Below are positions 11,843 through 25,400 of a stretch of DNA of 64,000 bases, one piece after another. Source of the DNA: Perilla frutescens (Eukaryota; Streptophyta; Magnoliopsida; Lamiales; Lamiaceae); the NCBI GenBank assembly GCA_026008535.1, contig BRKX01000006.1, positions 39,544,664-39,608,663 on the forward strand. The letters are read 5' to 3'. The notes below the pieces were generated by a model. It saw only the letters and a program-made list of their open reading frames with translations. It was not told the origin of the DNA and did no database searches. The position numbers and the translations under genes were made by a program. How positions within the stretch are numbered: position 1 is the first letter of the stretch; each line of letters begins with the position of its first letter.

Positions 11843-11996
11843 ACAAAAAAAATGCATTTTTGATCCCGTAGGACATGGTCCCATTGGGAAATAGTCCCAA
11901 TACTTTCACTTTTGGTCCCAAAAGAAAAAAATCAAGCACAGATGGTCCTACTGTAACTTTTTCCATTAAAATGATATTCACTTTTAATCCCATAAA
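11843..11996. repeat. MULE terminal inverted repeat, left copy
   Basis: Pairs with the right-hand copy at 16640-16778. The best conserved stretch is the outer 125 bases; a last shared block is CACTTTTAATCCCAT against CACTTTTAGTCCCAT. Repeated GGTCC/GGACC steps mark both copies. Confidence 0.87.
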
Positions 11997-12305
11997 AAAT
12001 GCATTTTTGACCCCAAACAAATATTTATTTCCAATCACATAAATTTGCACTGTTAACATAAAAAAAATACGATTACATATCTTCAAAAACATGAAAAATA
12101 AAATATGGCTGTATTATCTTCAAAGTTCAAGCTGAGAAAACATAAAAAAATTTGCATGCTTCATCTGTAAAAAAAATATACTTGCTTCATTGTCAAAGTT
12201 CAACAGACAAAACATCAAAAAAATGTATGTTTCTAATGAGTAACAATTCATAGTTTAATTGTCCAAAATAAGCAAAAAACAGCCCCAAGCTAGACAAATA
12301 AATTC

Positions 12306-15300
12306 CTAATCATAACAATTATATATTTCCAGGACCTTAATTGCACCTCTTCCCTTATGTGAAGTAGCTCTCAAGCTAGATAAGGTCACAAATTTTTTTC
12401 CTCCTTGAGTAAACACTTTCATAGATTCTTGTTCTTTACCCTTGCTTGCACCAACAACGGATGAAGGGCCCCCAATAAAATGATGTGGATGGAAGCTCAT
12501 AGAAGGAGGAGTCCTAATTTGAACACCTATCTGCCTTGATTGTGTAGCATTGATTAAGTTGGAAATAGAATATGGTGCCGACATTTCTTGATTCACATCA
12601 TCTCTTGAATCTTTGGTAGCAAACTTAGTAGCCTTGGCTCTTTTCCTGGCCTAAAGAGTAGAGCGTTAATCATAATTAATTCAACATATAAAATATTTCT
12701 CTAACAATTACTTACAAGCATTTGTCTTCCTTGCCTAGTTGTTGGTCTTTTTGTGGTACATGAATGTTCAGTCTTCTCACTCTCCTATAAAATTAACCAA
12801 TCACACATGAATAAATAGTAATATATATTAACAGTGTAAAATATAGGATATAATTTGGATCAAAATAACCTACTCTGTCATATATAAACTCATTGATATA
12901 TTCCATGCTCTCATTTTCTTGGGTCAAATTAGGATAGTCGGGTTGGGTTATTTCTTCAAGTTCAGAAACATCACTTCCCTCATGAACATATCAACACAGG
13001 ATCAAAAAATTAAATAAATATATTGCTTGAATAAATATATTGCTAAGTTCAGGTATAATAAGTACTCACTTTTCTCCATTAACATCCGACCCGATTATGA
13101 CCCTCTTCTCCACAAAGCTGGCAAGTAACTTTAAATTTTTTATTTGGTCATTTTCTGAAGATTACCATTATTCTTCTTTTTCTTTAGATCTTCATTGGCA
13201 TAAAATCTTCTCTCCTTTTGAGGCATACCCTTTTTCTTTTTGCCAAACACGGGTGGAAGTGGTGGGACATAGCCCCTTTTTTGCCATAATTCATCTCCAT
13301 TCATTGGAGTAATAGCATGGGCATAAACTGCAACATATGTTTCCACCGAATAACATTTATGCACGTAGTCTTTGGGATCATATCCTTGGGCACAAATTGC
13401 ACTAATGGCATGTTTACATGGTATTCCAGATAATTCCCATCTTCTACAATCACAAGTGTGGGCCTCCAAGTTAACTGCATATCTTCTTCCATCAAAGCTT
13501 GATATCTCATAGTTGTATTCATTAGACTTTATGGGAACACAATCTGAGGATGATTCCATATTCTTCCCAACTATCATTCTTATCCGTCCACAAATTTTCC
13601 TTCCTTTCCACTTTTTTTCAGCCCTATCTCTATTTTTTTGGAGTCTTGACATCATATACTCCCTTATCCACTCTAACATAGTCAGTATGGGTTTCTCCCT
13701 AGCATCTAATAAGCATGTATTGAACTGTTCGCACACATTATTCACCAATATATCACACTTTCCAAAAATGGAGAAGTGTGATTTTGACCATTCTGTGGCT
13801 GATTTACCCGTTGTAGCCACTCCAAATATTTTTTATCAATCTTTTCAATTTCAACCATGCTTCTATTAAAAGCTTCAATAGTAGTGGCATTTGCAGCTTT
13901 CTACAATAATTTCTTGAACGCATCACCTCTGAATCTAGCCCTCTTCATATTTCCATGTAAGTGTCTGACACAAAATATATTTTCCACCCCCGGCAATACC
14001 TTTCAAATGCCCCAATCAACCCCTTCTGCTTGTCTGACATAAAAGTGTATACATCTTCTCTTTCCTGCAACAAATCTTCCTTTAATAGTTGTAAGAACCA
14101 CTCCCAAGATTCTTTATTTTCAACACCAACTACTGCATAGGCCAAAGGGTATGGATCATTGTTAGGATCCATACACACGGTGGTCAAGAGAACACCTGCA
14201 CACTGCCCTCTCAAATGGCAGCCATCAACACCGATTAATGGCCTACATCCTGACATGAAACCATTCTTGACAGCTGCAAGGCATACATATAATCTTTTGA
14301 AATTTTTTCTAGAAGGTGTATCATCTACTTGAAGAATGATAGTAGAGCCGGATTCTTCTATCTCAAAGTCTATGCATAATCCCATAACTTAGAATATTGC
14401 TCGGTGGTGCTACCTTCTATGAGTGTTAGTGCCTTCTGTCTCACTCTATAAGCTTGATAAGGTGATATATAAACACCAAGCTCAGCAATTGCGGAGTTCC
14501 TAAAACCCTTCACACTCTTCTTCGGATCACACCGAAATGATTTTTCAAATTTTTGTGCTAGCCATCTTGAATTTGCATTATCCACATGGTACACCCTTAC
14601 ACATGTGTGTGTTAGATCCATTTCTCTTATCTGAAAGGATTCTTCATTTTTCACTTTAAGAGCATTTATATGCCAACCACACCCTTCATCTTTCTTTTTA
14701 CACCTTGCATATATCCTTCTAGCATCATTTTTAACAAACTTGCTAGGTCTTTCTATCTTAACGGAGTAGTTGTCAACAACATTCTTGAACAAAAGCTTGG
14801 TGCTGAAACTCTGCCTCAATAGAAATGTAGGATTTTGAGATGTTGCTCTTTCATTGAGTACATTGTCATCTCTCTCATCATTCTCAGAACCTACACTAAC
14901 AAAATCACTCTCATTACTATGATCGTCTGCCACATCACTTGAGTCTGAGCTCTCTTCATCGTTCACCCCCTCTTTTATGCCTACCAATTCAACATCTTTA
15001 TTAATATTCTCATTAAAAATAATGCCATCAAGAAGTTCATCACAACTATCTTCCTTGAATATGTAATCATCATCTTCACTTTTTGAGCCTTCAAAAGGTT
15101 AGATATTATGATCTACAGTTTCAGAGCTTCCAATAGGTACATCATGCTCACTTCCAACTACATCATGCTCATTAAGATACACTACCTCCCCCTCAATCTC
15201 TTCTTCATTATTATGAATCATTGAATATTTAGCCTCCAAATATAATGTAAACTCTCTAGATTCCGTCGCACCTCTTATCATCAACCACGTATCATACTCA

Positions 15301-15530
15301 CAATCAACCTTCTTCATCCTATTATCATCTTCATCTATTCTATAGAATTTATTTGACCCCAAGTACCCTAATTGTTCACATAAAATATTTAGGTACTTCC
15401 ATGACCACTTACGTTTATCAACAAAATCAAATGCACTCATTGTCACTTCTATATACTCAATATTACCCAAATCATCAATCGCCATTCCATCATGCTTAAT
15501 CTTCATTGTATACAAAAAAATCATTGCCAC
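12306..15530 (-). pseudogene. MuDR-type MULE transposase, decayed
   Basis: It would cut and move the MULE. Reading right to left: a PB1-like N-terminus (15530-15102); the MuDR N-terminal domain (about 14870-14560, motif RIYARCKKKDEGCGWHI); the MULE catalytic domain (about 14385-13900) with VDGCHLRGQ and MSDKQKGL carrying the expected catalytic Asp residues; a SWIM zinc finger at 13454-13410 (CDC...CKH); and tail exons ending near 12306, preceded by a Glu-rich exon at about 12985-12860. Breaks: in-frame TAA at 15099-15101, a frameshift near 14380 (after KLWDYA), another near 14000 (the frame continues as CVRHLHGNMK), a TAG at 13901-13903 where Trp is usual, and a frameshift near 13820. The domain set is full length, so decay came after insertion. 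Confidence 0.88.
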
Positions 15531-16639
15531 CTAACAATAAAAAATAAATGAATTCAGTTGAACTAGATCACTGACTAGAAAGAGTTTTGCAGAAATATAT
15601 CCCCTCACAGTAGAAAGATATATAAGAAAATTTAACAGGGTAGCAGTTAAAGATGCCCACAATATTTTTATTTTTTTTACTTTAAGATAAAATACAATAA
15701 TTAACAAAAATCCGTAAAACAAAAGTAGCAATAAATTAAGCTATTCTAATTTATGTCGAACACTAATTGTGTGCATAGGCACACTATAAAATTCACTATA
15801 AATTGTAAAAAATATTTCCCTTGAATCTGAATATATAATTACTAAACAATTTGAGGTTGAAGGGCTCTGGTGATGGATATACACAACTCCACATCTACTC
15901 GAAATACAAATAAAGTGTAATCACTTTGAAATTTACTTAAAAGGCATTTCAAGGAAATGATACGTACTGCCACTTCAAAGACTAAATTGGGAGAAGCAAT
16001 TAAGAAATAAAAAAGGGTAATAGTGAAACTGTAATAAATAAAAAGATCGAGAGGCCGGTTGAGGTGGGAGTTGGTGTGAGTTTAATTTGGGAATTGTAGA
16101 AATAGAGGCAACGAAAAAAGCTTACGTATGTCTGATTGGAGAAGGATATATACATGATGCAGTATTGAGGCCTTGACAAAAGTAACACCCATGGTTTCTC
16201 CATTACAAATTGTCACTAGCGACTACTCAAACAAACAAGTCGCAAACAAAGATTGCAAATAATTTTTTCAAATCCAACTCATTTATATCAAAACTAGATA
16301 CAGAGATGGGAAAACTTACAATAATCTGGATGTGGTGACTGCACCAAGTGCTTCCTCCGCAACATCACGATATAGAGTCCAGGGTAGAGATCAATTTTGG
16401 GAGAAATAAAGGTTGAAGTCTGTGATTTTTTTTGGGAAGAAATTAGGGTATAATTGGGGATGAAGCTTTCAAGTAATATGTGTTTGTTTCTTTACGAAGT
16501 CAAACAATTATCTTGTCTTTTGTCTTTTTATCTTTTGTATTTTCAATTTTTTAACTTTTTTTTATTATTTTCATTAAACAATCATATGTATCTGACGTGA
16601 TTTAAGTATTCCCGTTAATATTTGACGGAATTTGCAAAA
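15531..16639. other. MULE 5' non-coding region
   Basis: Upstream of the transposase start and inside the right TIR. It is AT-rich with no supported gene; it would hold the promoter and leader of the minus-strand transcript. Confidence 0.5.
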
Positions 16640-16778
16640 CATGGGACTAAAAGTGCTTCAATATAATTTTACAGGACCACCTGTGCTTGATTTTTTTTCT
16701 TTTGGGACCAAAAGTTAAAGTATTAGGACTATTTTCCAATGGGACCATGTCCTACGGGACCAAAAATGCAATTTTCTC
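16640..16778. repeat. MULE terminal inverted repeat, right copy
   Basis: Reverse-complement partner of 11843-11996. The outer end is GCAATTTTCTC, followed by the 9-bp target copy CTATAAAAT at 16779-16787. Confidence 0.87.
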
Positions 16779-16787
16779 CTATAAAAT

Positions 16788-17159
16788 ATATAAAAAAGAT
16801 GGGCCGGACCCAAACCTTGTTATTTTGTTATTGTAGACCCGGATTCTTGTATTGGGCCTGCCAATGTAGTTTGTGTTTATTGGGCTCACGTATTTTGTTA
16901 GTAATTGGCTCCAATTCTTTGAACTCTAATTACCCATTTTTTAAAGTGTAAATAGATAAAAAGGGGCAAAAGTAAATAGAGATTGAGAAAAAAAAAAGTA
17001 ACTTTTAAAAATATGGAGTTTTGTGGGTAATTTGGAGTGTAAATATCTCAAATACCTCTATGACACATTTGTCCCCACACCCAATCATTGGGTAAGTGTA
17101 CTTTAACATTTAATATTAACTACACAAAAACTTTATATATATATATATATTGTATGTGA
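16788..17159. other. Non-coding spacer
   Basis: AT-rich, with a short TA run at 17137-17151. No gene is seen. Confidence 0.4.
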
Positions 17160-17710
17160 GTCCAAATATTTTCGATTTAGAATGGGTACGATTATTTTTT
17201 AAAATGGTATGATTAGGTATAAATAGCCATGATTAATTTTTAAAGTTAATCATATGCTAGGATTATTTATGAAAAATGCTACGAACATCTTTTAACAATA
17301 CACAATTAAAAAGCTACGATTAATTGTAAAAATTATATGATTAAAAAAATAACGATTAATGCTACAATTAGAAATTAAACTATTAAAAAACAATGATTAA
17401 TTGTGAAAATGTTATGATTAAAAAAGCAACGATTAATTTTATAAATTAATTCTATGAGTAAATTAATTTTAAAAGCTACGATTATTTTTTAACAAATGTA
17501 TAATTTTTTAAAAGTTACGATTATTTTTTAACAAAACTACGATTTTTTTTAACAAAACTATGATTATTTTCAAAAGTTAGGATTATTTTATTAACAAAGC
17601 TATTAATAATTTTTAAAAAGCTACGGTTATTTTTTAACAATGTATGATTAATCTTAAAAGTTAATCGTATGGGTACAATTAAATTATGATGAAGGTTTTG
17701 ATTAATTTTT
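17160..17710 (+). repeat. Array of a degenerate GCTACGATTAATTTT-type motif, forward orientation
   Basis: More than fifteen diverged copies of a 20-30 base unit centred on TACGATTA and usually followed by TTTTTAA. The same motif occurs inverted at 27830-28602 and forward again at 51600-51770. At 27.8-28.6 kb the array directly precedes a MULE transposase N-terminus, so these arrays are probably ends of one MULE family. Confidence 0.75.
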
Positions 17711-18062
17711 CGATGAATAGTACTTTCAACTAGTTCACTACTTCAATTGAATGCATTATGTCTTGTGTAAGAGAGGTAGTTAGTAGTTTCATTAAATAAA
17801 GAGCATCAAAGGTAGAAATTGGTTGACCATATTTATTGTTGTGTAAGAAGGGTAGGTAAATTTTATAAATAAATAGACACTAATACCCGACATAATACAC
17901 ACATAAAAAAAATTTGAGTAAAAAACCAAAAGCAAAAATTCGTGAAGAGAAATTTGAGCAAGACATGTGCAAAGAGGAAGAAAATTTTGAGCAAGGCATG
18001 TACAAGATTATTCTTCAAGAAGAAATTAGTGCAAATAATTTTCCATTTTGAAAAGTACATTT
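17711..18062. other. Non-coding spacer
   Basis: AT-rich, with two related pieces (GAGCAAGACATGTGCAA at about 17956 and GAGCAAGGCATGTACAA at about 17990). No supported gene. Confidence 0.4.
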
Positions 18063-19477
18063 TGTAATGTCTCGTTTTTATGAAATTATTTTCTATTTAT
18101 CTCGTAGGCTTTTGTATATGAACTTTAGTCTTATTTATAATAAATCGTATCTTTGATTGAATTGAGATAAGGTTTAAAATTATGAAAAGGTTTAATCCTA
18201 GGCTATAGCGATCCGGTTTTCTAACATTTAAATTGCTACATTTTTTTTCTAAAAATATTTGATTTTATGTGTGATATTAATTGTTTAAGTCTAATAAGTC
18301 ACGCCTAAGTAAGTTTAATAAATATTTAAGCATGTATTAATTACAATGTATTTTTTTTTTGTCATGAGCATGCATGCATATGAAATTTTATTTATTTGAG
18401 AGCCACTTAAATTATAAGTAGTTAGCATGTTTAGCCCAAGTTATTCAAGCCCATGTGATCTAATATTGGACCCTAAGTTTGAGCCCAAGAATTTTTTCTT
18501 CTTTCCCATGATATTTACTTCAAGAGCTTTCATCTTTCTCTCAAACTCTCCAAGACTTATCACTAATTTAATCTTATCAACCTTTTCTCTTAATAGCTAT
18601 GAAACTAGCCCTAAACCTAATCTACCATTATAAATAGAGGCTCATATCGGTTCTATTTCTCACCCAAAAGAAACGAGAAATAATATATTTCCTCCAAGTC
18701 TTGAAGAAGTATTTCATTAAAGGTATGGAATTATTCTCTCCTTTTAAGTCTTGTTTAAGCATAGCATGTGCATGGGGGAAGGGTTGAGGGTGAAGAGAAT
18801 GGTAGTTATGGTAGCAACAATAACTTCCGGCTTCAACAACAATGCTAAGATGCAGCAGCTGTTCTCCAACCTTCAGAGATGCGGCTGCTATCCTAATGCA
18901 GTTCCAGTGGCACCGGTCGGTAGTGATGCACGGTTGTTTCGCGCTCAAAATAAATCTGTATGCTCTTGTGCCCACAGTGAGCGTAGCTAGCTATGAGTAA
19001 GGGTCGATCCCACAGAGAGCTGATCCGATCTTACTTTCAGGTCACCAACACAAATGGGGGTTTGGTACCGTGGTCACAACAACGAAATTTAAATCTTCAA
19101 AATAAACTAAAAGGAATACCAAATAACAAAAGGTTCCGGGATTGAACAAGATTCCAATCTAACTCACACTCCCTCGATCATGGGCACACCGATTTTCCTA
19201 TATGATTGAATCACCTAGTTATTGAGTTCGAATTCCTCACGGAATGTCCTCATTGATCCTTTCAGTTTAGATTTAAAAGTGATTCATCGTCGATTAAATC
19301 CCTAACCTACCACCTGTCTCCCGGTTCCCCTAAGAGATGTAAATGATAGGACGCATTGTGCCTCTAGACGAACCCAAATTTATTGTGTTTACTGATTCCT
19401 CGTGTGCCCACAACAACCCACCAAGTTCCCAACTACTATCAAATTAACACAAAATCACGATTCATTAATTCTTTTAG

Positions 19478-20886
19478 TGTAACAACCTAAATTCTATAAT
19501 TTAAAATGTTCATCTTTCTATTCTTTAAAGCGGGAATTTATTAACAAAAATAGCAGTTCGAATATTTTTTTTTTTTATAATTATGCTAGAAATTCTAAGT
19601 AGAAAAATAGACTACAATATTTATATTTTCAGAAATTTAAATTATTAGATAAAAAAATACCCACATTTCATAAACTCCAAAATAATCCTAGATAATTTTG
19701 AAAAGTAACTCATAAGTTCTAAAATATAAAATTTAAACTTGGAACATTCGTAAAATCATAAAATTCAACCACTACTTTAAGTTAGCAAACACCACTAACA
19801 AACACAAAATACTAAATTCAAAATAGTTTACTATAAGATACAAGTGCAAAAGTTAAGGACAAGTAACCGAAACGTTTAGAGAAGATTCACCCCCATTTCC
19901 TTCACGCCGCTCTAAAATCATTGATCTGAAAATATTTAAAAATGTGGGGTGAGCACTCTTAAAACGTACTCAGTGGTGGGGGACCATGAGCATATATTTT
20001 TATTTATCCAACTGAAATAAATCGTAGGAATAATGGATTTAGGATACTTTTCTTCTGATTCTAGAATACCTCTTGAACTGTGCACAGGACATATTCTCTT
20101 TGTTGTGTAAGCCACGCTCTCGGTACGTGCGTTACATTATTCTGGTGCGTACGAAACGCGATTTTTATCCAAATTCCATCCACGATAATTCAAGTTGGAT
20201 TAAAAATATTTCTATCTCAAAAAACATATATCATATACTTTTATTTCAAAGATAATAATTTCACATAATAATGAGCACGTATAATTGAGCATAGAATCAC
20301 AAAGTGGATAAGTATCCTAATTGCGCCGCACCTAGTATCACAATAATTTCAAATAAATCATTTGGGCCAATTTTTAATTTCATTAAATCTGAAAATTAAC
20401 TTATGAGCCTTAAAAAAAATAATTTAAAAAGTTGTGAGCAGATTTTAAGTTTAAAATTTAAAAGATTAGGATAAATCAAAAATTTAGAAATTTTATGGTA
20501 AAATAATTAGTAAACATAGTTCTGAACTAATTGTAAAATTTCAGAGATATTTATGGAATTAATCAAAATTTACATAATATATATATACATATATATATTG
20601 GAACATAGTTTAAATTATGGAATCGAACTTTTAATTAGCTATTTAGAATTCATGGACTATTAAATGAGATATTAGACCAAGATTAGAAAGCCCAAAGCCC
20701 AGCACCTCACACATCTATCTCTCCATCTCGTAATTCTCTCCAAGTCTTAACAAAGAACAAGTAAGAGAAAGTCAATTCCCCCAAATTAAAATTCTAAATC
20801 CCTTACTTTTCTCCATCTCTGATCTTCTTTGATTTCTTTCTTCTCAAATCACACGATATCAAGTTTTCCCAAATTGAAGAACCAAA

Positions 20887-20922
<36 letters not shown>

Positions 20923-22178
20923 TTCTCTTCTACCCGACTTCGGCAAGCAAGCATCGTTGCCCAATCAACGACGCCAGTCACAGATCGACGATGATGACCC
21001 GACACAACTCGGTTTTAGCAACGACCCCAAACCCATCGTGAACTCGACTACCCTGTCTCAACAATACAGACCTGACTGAATGCTTAAAGGTTCGACACAA
21101 ACCCACAACCGAGACAATGACGCTACACACCCCTGCTTCAACTCTTCTCGATTCAACCCAACTCTCTAGCCCGACTGATGTGCCTTCAACATGAGTCCAC
21201 CCCCAGCTGTGGCTCGAACTCAACCGAGCAAAGAGGCTCTCCTATGCCAAACCCAGCCCGACGACCTCTCTCTCTATTTCTATTTATTTATATTTTATTT
21301 TTCACTCTTTCTGATTTCAATAAGGTTATTAACTATAATGTTTAAAACGTATTTGATGAAAAAGAATAGAGAAATATTGTGTGTTCTATAGGTTTGAAAC
21401 AAGAATTGGTTATTTCTTGCCGAGGTTGGTGAAGTTTTGTTTGGAAAATATGATTTGGTGAACTAGTTTATAGAATTTGGAGAATTGATGATTGTGTAGT
21501 GTGAAAACATGAATTCTCACTTCATGTGTTTGGTGATGTGAACAGATTGTTAAATTTTGGAGAAATTGGTGGATGTTAAATTTAGGAAAGGATTGAATTT
21601 GAAAACTTACCGAAAATGATTGAATTTGCTGCAACACTTGTGATTTGAAGAGTTAAGCAATCGATTCTTTCTAAAACAGATGTGAATTTGTTCTAAAATA
21701 TGAATTCCAATCGAAGAGGGTCGTGTATTAATTGGGTAAAAATAGCTGTTTTAGTGTTAAAAACACTGAGATATCCATGGAATTTGATTAGCAAGAGAAT
21801 GACAAGTGTGATTCTAACTTTGTTGTACAGGCACTGACGTGTACAGCTAATAGTGATTAAAGAAAAACTCATTCCTATCCTATTTAATTAGTTTTTTTTT
21901 TAAATTTATCCAATAACCCTTCAAAAAAATAGTGAATAACAAAAAAAAAATAGAAATAAGCCTTATCTGTGTGAACGGGACTCAAAAGCGTTACAAGGCT
22001 CAAGAGTAAATTTTTAAAACTCAAATTTTAATTCCATATATTTATCATATTAGGGGCCCAATTTCGGACTCCTTCAAATCCATCTAATATTATCGAACAT
22101 TACCAAATAAATTAAAACTCCAATCTAAAGAAATTAAATAATTAAATAATCTAAATCATGTAGAAATGGGTTGTTATA
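19478..22178 (-). mobile_element. Solo LTR, 2701 bp, TSD TTTAG
   Basis: It starts TGTAACAACC and ends GGTTGTTATA, inverted LTR-type ends, and is flanked by TTTAG at 19473-19477 and 22179-22183. There is no internal coding region, PBS or second LTR. The block GGGGTGAGCACTC to TACTCAGTGG at 19946-19976 is the reverse complement of the ACTGAGTA/GCTCACCCC block near the 3' end of the other LTRs, giving minus orientation. It contains a pure CT run at 20890-20919. The TATA end in place of TACA is a single substitution. Confidence 0.87.
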
Positions 22179-22484
22179 TTTAGCCTTAGAATGCCCCTAC
22201 GATTAAAGAGTGATCAGCCACATTAGTCATATTAAACACGCTATTTTCTAGCATAGGAACAAAAGTTGGCAGAAACTCATTCATGGCCTCGCCAGTTTTA
22301 AATGTGTGTTAAATCTTCATCTTTGTTCAACCTGGAATATAAATCTAGCCACTCATGCTAGATGGAATTGTAAAGACATAAAATAAAGACATGATAATTA
22401 GAAAAAACTTACTAGAATTGAATAAAAACATGCTCAACACCAACGTTGAACATAAAATAGCTTCTTACTTCCTATGGGCATAAG

Positions 22485-25400
22485 TAGAGCTGTCAAAACG
22501 GGCTTACGGGGTGGGACGGGCCGCGGGCCTCAAAAGCCCGTCTTTAGGCGGGGCGGAGTGGGGCGAAAATACGATGGGCCTCAAAATGCCCAGCCCGACC
22601 TACTCCCTACCGCGGGCCATGAGTTAACGTGCCAGCCTAGAGATTTTTTTTATAATTCATTAATCTGCTTTATAATTACTTAAATAATTACTTAATCTGC
22701 TTGGCAATTGTTGATGTGTAAATAAACATGAGTCTATAAAGTAATAAACATAAGATTCATTCAACAACAGTTCAACAAGGCAGTAGTAGCCAATAAACAT
22801 AAAATTTAACAACAATTCAACAAGGCAGCAAGTGCCAACAACTAAACATCAGTAGCATAAAGTAAGTTTAAAAATTAAAACACATTCAAGGCAGCAACAC
22901 CAGTTCAACAAGGCAGCAACAACATGAAGTAAGTTTAAAACACATTCCATCCAACAAGGCATCAACAAGTGAACAATTCAAATGGCTAAAACATCTTCAT
23001 CGTCTTGTTGATCATCTTCATTCTCCTCATCATTTTCAAGTTCAACAACAGTTGGCATACTTAACATTTAATCCCAATGTCTTATTCATCAGAGTATCTT
23101 CTTCGACATCTGAAAAGTAAACACAAATGACAAACATTAAATTTATATTCAATATAAATTAAATCATAATATTATAACTTATCACAAGAATAACCATGTA
23201 ACCAATTGCGAGTGCAAATAAGAGCTTGCACTTTATCAGGAAGAGTACAACTCCTATACTTGGTGAGAACACGAGAACCAATTGAAAATGTCGACTCTGA
23301 GGCAACAGTAGTAATAGGAATGGATAACACATCAGCAGCCATCAAAGCAAGAGATGGGAAACGATGTTGATTATTCTTCCAGTACTCCAAAACATTCAAG
23401 TCATTATTAAATGCAAATTCAAGTTTTGACACCTCCAAATAGATATCTAATTCAGATTTTCCAGCTTTTGTAACAGTTTGACTTTCATAAGATACGATTT
23501 CCTACATCAATTGAGGTATATTATAAGATAAAAATATTAATGAACAATAAAATGCAAGAAATGAAACAAATATTGTTTAAATACTCACCTCATACATTCT
23601 TTTGCCACCACTTTTGGACACTCCTTCACTTTGTATCGATGCAAATTTGGAATAAGATATGTTGCGTGATGAACAATGATTTTTAGAAACATCATAATTC
23701 TCAAAAAGCTTAAGCAGCTTTGTCTTCACTAGTTAAGACTTCTCTTTACATTTAGCCTCATCTACTACCACTATGGAGTAAAAATATTCAAACAAGGAAA
23801 TTTTTATCTGTGGATCAAGAATAGCACCAAATGCAAGTATTAAGCTATACTCACTTCAATATTTATCAAATTTCTTCATCATGCCAACACACACATTCTT
23901 CATCACCAAATCTTCATCCAACAAATACTCTTGCAACAAACGTTAAATTTTCCAAACTTGCATAAAATACAAGTTGGATGTGGGATAAGTTGAACCAGAC
24001 ATCAGGTTAGTTGTATCATAAAATGGTTCAAGGAACTCACAAATATTTTCTGCTTTATTCCACTCTAGAGCTGAAGGACAATATTTATAATTCCTATCAT
24101 TCAATTGAAGAGAAACAAAGACCTTCTTGTATTTGATGGCGATATCCAACATCAAGTATGCTAAATTCCATCGAGTAGCCATATCCAACCTTAAACCAAT
24201 ACTTGTGTCAATATTCCCAACCTCTACCACACATTCTTGAAACTTTTTCATCCTACTTTCTGATCCTTTCACATACTTTACAGAATCTCTAATTTTAGAC
24301 AAAGCACTAGTAGTAATTTTCAAACATTTTTCCAATAATGAGATTCAATATATGGGCAGAACAACGAATGTGGAAAAACTCACCACCACATAACAAACTA
24401 TCATGCAAAGAAAGTTGTTCTTTCAAAATAAATTGCATGTTGTTATTACTAGTAGCATTATCCAATGTCAATGAAAAAACCTTTTTCTTAATTCCCCAAT
24501 CCTTTAAACATCCAAATAATTTTGCAGCCAATTCTACACCAGAATATGGAGAAGACATGCGAACAAAATTAAGTATCTTACTATGAAGTTTTCAATTATC
24601 ATAAATAAAGTGTGTTGTCAAACAAATATAACCTTCACCAGTGTATGCAATCCAATAATCTGAAGTCAAGCAAATCCTACTACGAACATTGGTTAATAAT
24701 TGCTTGAGTTTTTTTTTCTCATCCATGTACATTTTTGCAATATCAGAAATCAAAGTATTTCTAGAAATACAACAAACTTCAGAATTTAAATATTTCATCA
24801 AACTTTTAATCCCATCATACTCGACAAAAGAGAATGGCAAATCATGTTTAACAGCAGCAGCAGCTAGCAAACCACGAGCAATCTTTTGATCAATTTTCCT
24901 AGATCGTAACTTTCCTTCACTATCAAAAATCATTTGACCTACATTCTCATACTTAATTTTCTTACATCTTTCCACATGGCGCCTCAATGTTGAAGTTCCG
25001 TAAGCTTTTCTACCGACATTTATACCTATTATTACATCCTTGTATTCAACTCTTTCAACACCATTTGCAGTCTTCCCTTTCTTTTCAAAATAGTTCCAAA
25101 CATTAGAAAATTCTTTGTTCTTTGAAGCACCTTCTTTAGTTATTCTATCTCCATCTAAATTCATAGGGATGGGGGTCATAGGGCTAGGGGTAGACTTAGA
25201 CTCCATAAACTCCATTCTTTTATTCTGTAATCATAAACATAAATTAAATCACAATTTATTTTCTACATATTACATACATAATATAGTATATATCTATATA
25301 TGCATATATTTGAAGATGCATTTAGTGCATATGAATATATGTAGGAGCTGAGTGACTCGAAATTTAGAAACTATGAAAAAACACATCATAGTAATTTCAC

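Larger units (their letters stand above)
11843..16778 (-). mobile_element. Complete MULE (Mutator-like element) with long TIRs and 9-bp TSD
   Basis: Terminal inverted repeats at 11843-11996 and about 16640-16778 match closely for roughly 125 bp and more loosely to about 155 bp; shared blocks include TAGGACATGGTCCCATTGG and ACTTTTGGTCCCAAAAGAAAA. The flanks CTATCAAAT (11834-11842) and CTATAAAAT (16779-16787) agree in 8 of 9 bases, fitting the 9-bp Mutator duplication. The interior encodes a MuDR-type transposase on the minus strand. The element is about 4.94 kb. Its transposase is broken, so it is not autonomous now. Confidence 0.9.

Noticed and set aside
13040..14042. Plus-strand open frames at the MULE
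   Set aside because: They are antisense to conserved MULE catalytic and SWIM sequence on the minus strand.
18751..18990. Small open frame that looks slightly GC-richer than its surroundings
   Set aside because: No recognisable domain, it overlaps open frames on the other strand, and it lies in LTR-like DNA next to a likely insertion point.
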